Origin: Labilithrix sp.
GTDB taxonomy: Bacteria > Myxococcota_A > Polyangia > Polyangiales > Polyangiaceae
Length of the DNA: 64,000 nucleotides
Direction: 5' to 3'
NCBI GenBank assembly: GCA_019637225.1
Contig: JAHBWC010000008.1
Location: 1 to 64,000 of the forward strand
This document shows, piece by piece, positions 63,014 to 64,000 of this stretch; within the stretch, counting starts at the first letter, position 1, and each line of letters begins with the position of its first letter. The translations under genes and the position numbers were made by a program. The notes under the pieces are model-generated. The model saw only the letters and a list, made by a program, of their open reading frames with translations, ran no database searches and was not told where the DNA came from.

Positions 63014-63799
63014 TCAGTCGATCTCGACGAGGATGGCGGTGATGTTGTCCTTGCCGCCGCGCTCGTTGGCGAGCGCGATGAACTTCTTCACGGCCTCTTC
63101 GCCCGTCAGCGCGACGATCGGCGCGATGTCGGAGTCGCGGAGGTAGCCGTGGAGGCCGTCGCTGCAGAGCAAGAAGCGATCGCCCGGCGCGAGCTTCACG
63201 AGCCCGGTGTCGACCTGGACGTAATCCCGGTTTCCGACCGCGCGCGTGATGACGTTCCTGTGAGGTGACTTCTTCGCTTCTTGCGGGGTGATGAGACCCT
63301 GCTTCAACTGCCACGCGATGAGCGTGTGATCTTCCGTCAGTTGTTCGACGGTGTCGCCCTGCACTCGGTAGATCCGGCTGTCGCCGACCTGCGCGGTGAC
63401 GGCGTACTCGCCGAGCACCAAGAGGGCGCTGAGCGTCGTGCCCATCCCCGTCTTGCCGCGGTCCATCTCGGCCATCGAGAAGACCATGTACGTCGCGGCC
63501 TGAATCGAGCTCTCCATGAGACGGCTCGCGGCGCGGACGTCCTCCTCGACGACGGGATCGGCGAGCTCGTGCAGGTTGCCGATGCCGCGCTTGACCATCC
63601 CGTAGACGGTCTCGACGGCCTCCTGACTCGCGATCTCACCGGCGGCGTGCCCGCCCATGCCGTCGCCGACGATGTAGAGGCCGAGCCGATCATCGAAGAA
63701 GAACGCGTCTTCGTTCGATTGGCGTTTTCGACCGACGTCAGAGAGACCGGTTCCGGTCCTACGGAGCGGGGGCTGGACTGGCTGGGTGCTCATCGCCAT
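63014..63799 (-). CDS. PP2C-family Ser/Thr protein phosphatase
   Basis: PP2C-type phosphatases remove phosphate from Ser/Thr with two metal ions and counteract Hanks kinases such as the one 2 kb away. Motifs: SDVGRKRQSNEDAF (motif I), VGDGMGGHAAGE (Asp-Gly metal site), GTTLSALLV, AQVGDSRIYRV, LCSDGLHGYL, and GGKDNITAILVEI at the end. The 261-residue length is that of stand-alone Stp/PrpC enzymes. Several starts are possible: ATG 63799 (used), ATG 63793 and GTG 63850; the N-terminus before motif I is not conserved, so this is uncertain by 2-17 residues. Confidence 0.93.
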   Translation of the reverse strand: MAMSTQPVQPPLRRTGTGLSDVGRKRQSNEDAFFFDDRLGLYIVGDGMGGHAAGEIASQEAVETVYGMVKRGIGNLHELADPVVEEDVRAASRLMESSIQAATYMVFSMAEMDRGKTGMGTTLSALLVLGEYAVTAQVGDSRIYRVQGDTVEQLTEDHTLIAWQLKQGLITPQEAKKSPHRNVITRAVGNRDYVQVDTGLVKLAPGDRFLLCSDGLHGYLRDSDIAPIVALTGEEAVKKFIALANERGGKDNITAILVEID

Positions 63800-64000
63800 C
63801 GGCTTCGAGACAAGCGAAGCCCACATGATACCCGAGGAGCAGCCGGCCACACATCAAGAATCTTTGAGGCTTTTTGCCCGCAGCGTCGCTTTCACCCGAT
63901 ACCGGGCGCCCGCACCGGCTCGCCGCGGGTTATGGCGGATTTCCCGGAGAATCCGACGGCCCGTCCGCCTCCCCTGCGCGCCGAACGCCGTCGCCGGAGC

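Overview
The window is very GC-rich (coding third positions almost all G or C). It looks like chromosome of a myxobacterium, probably of the Polyangiales/Sorangium side of Myxococcota. The reasons are three Hanks-type Ser/Thr kinases plus a PP2C phosphatase in 64 kb, many small lipoproteins with Cys-rich, PEGA, TPR or lamin-tail-like domains, disordered Pro/Ala/Asp-rich extensions on enzymes, and a sigma-54 activator next to type IV pilins. I see no rRNA, CRISPR, insertion sequence, phage or integration module. Gene assignments come from reading motifs in the translated sequence; no database search was possible.

Layout. 1-9.2 kb: a kinase cut by the left edge, a Cys-repeat lipoprotein, a second kinase with GYF-like and DUF4388-like modules, and an NAD-dependent epimerase-like protein. 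9.3-16.8 kb: an acyltransferase, truB, a TPR lipoprotein, glnD, and an OmpA-like lipoprotein with a clear intrinsic terminator. 17-23 kb: small secreted proteins, tRNA-Leu(CAG) with its own promoter, a lysyl-oxidase-like protein, an alpha/beta hydrolase that lacks its nucleophile Ser, a TPR/PEGA-type membrane protein and an unknown gene.

22.9-27.6 kb (minus strand) is the most unusual part. Three small lipoprotein-like proteins have almost identical N-termini and repeated Pro-x-Pro-Cys-Leu motifs (3, 3 and 5 copies). They sit with a SPASM-like radical SAM enzyme, translationally coupled to the largest of them, and with a large fusion of a cobalamin-binding-like domain, a radical SAM core and a protein-L-isoaspartate methyltransferase domain. 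I read this as a candidate peptide-modification (RiPP-like) system acting on exported lipoprotein-like substrates. I do not recognise it as a described family.

27.7-40.7 kb: pyrC-carA (pyrimidine synthesis), a lamin-tail lipoprotein, a TetR regulator with a candidate operator, rimO, further lipoproteins, a large phosphodiester-glycosidase-like protein and a Pro-rich PEGA membrane protein. 41-51.4 kb: an NtrC/PilR-like activator followed by four type IV pilin-like genes, interleaved with a membrane aminopropyltransferase-like protein, a DUF2723 membrane protein and a helical-repeat protein. The regions before two pilin genes carry related palindromes. 51.4-64 kb: a CAP-domain protein whose N-terminus appears frameshifted, nagZ-hutI, a nucleoside-type ABC importer (ATPase and two permeases, overlapping), a Flp-pilin-like protein, a third kinase, a small protein, ddl, and a PP2C phosphatase that would counteract such kinases.
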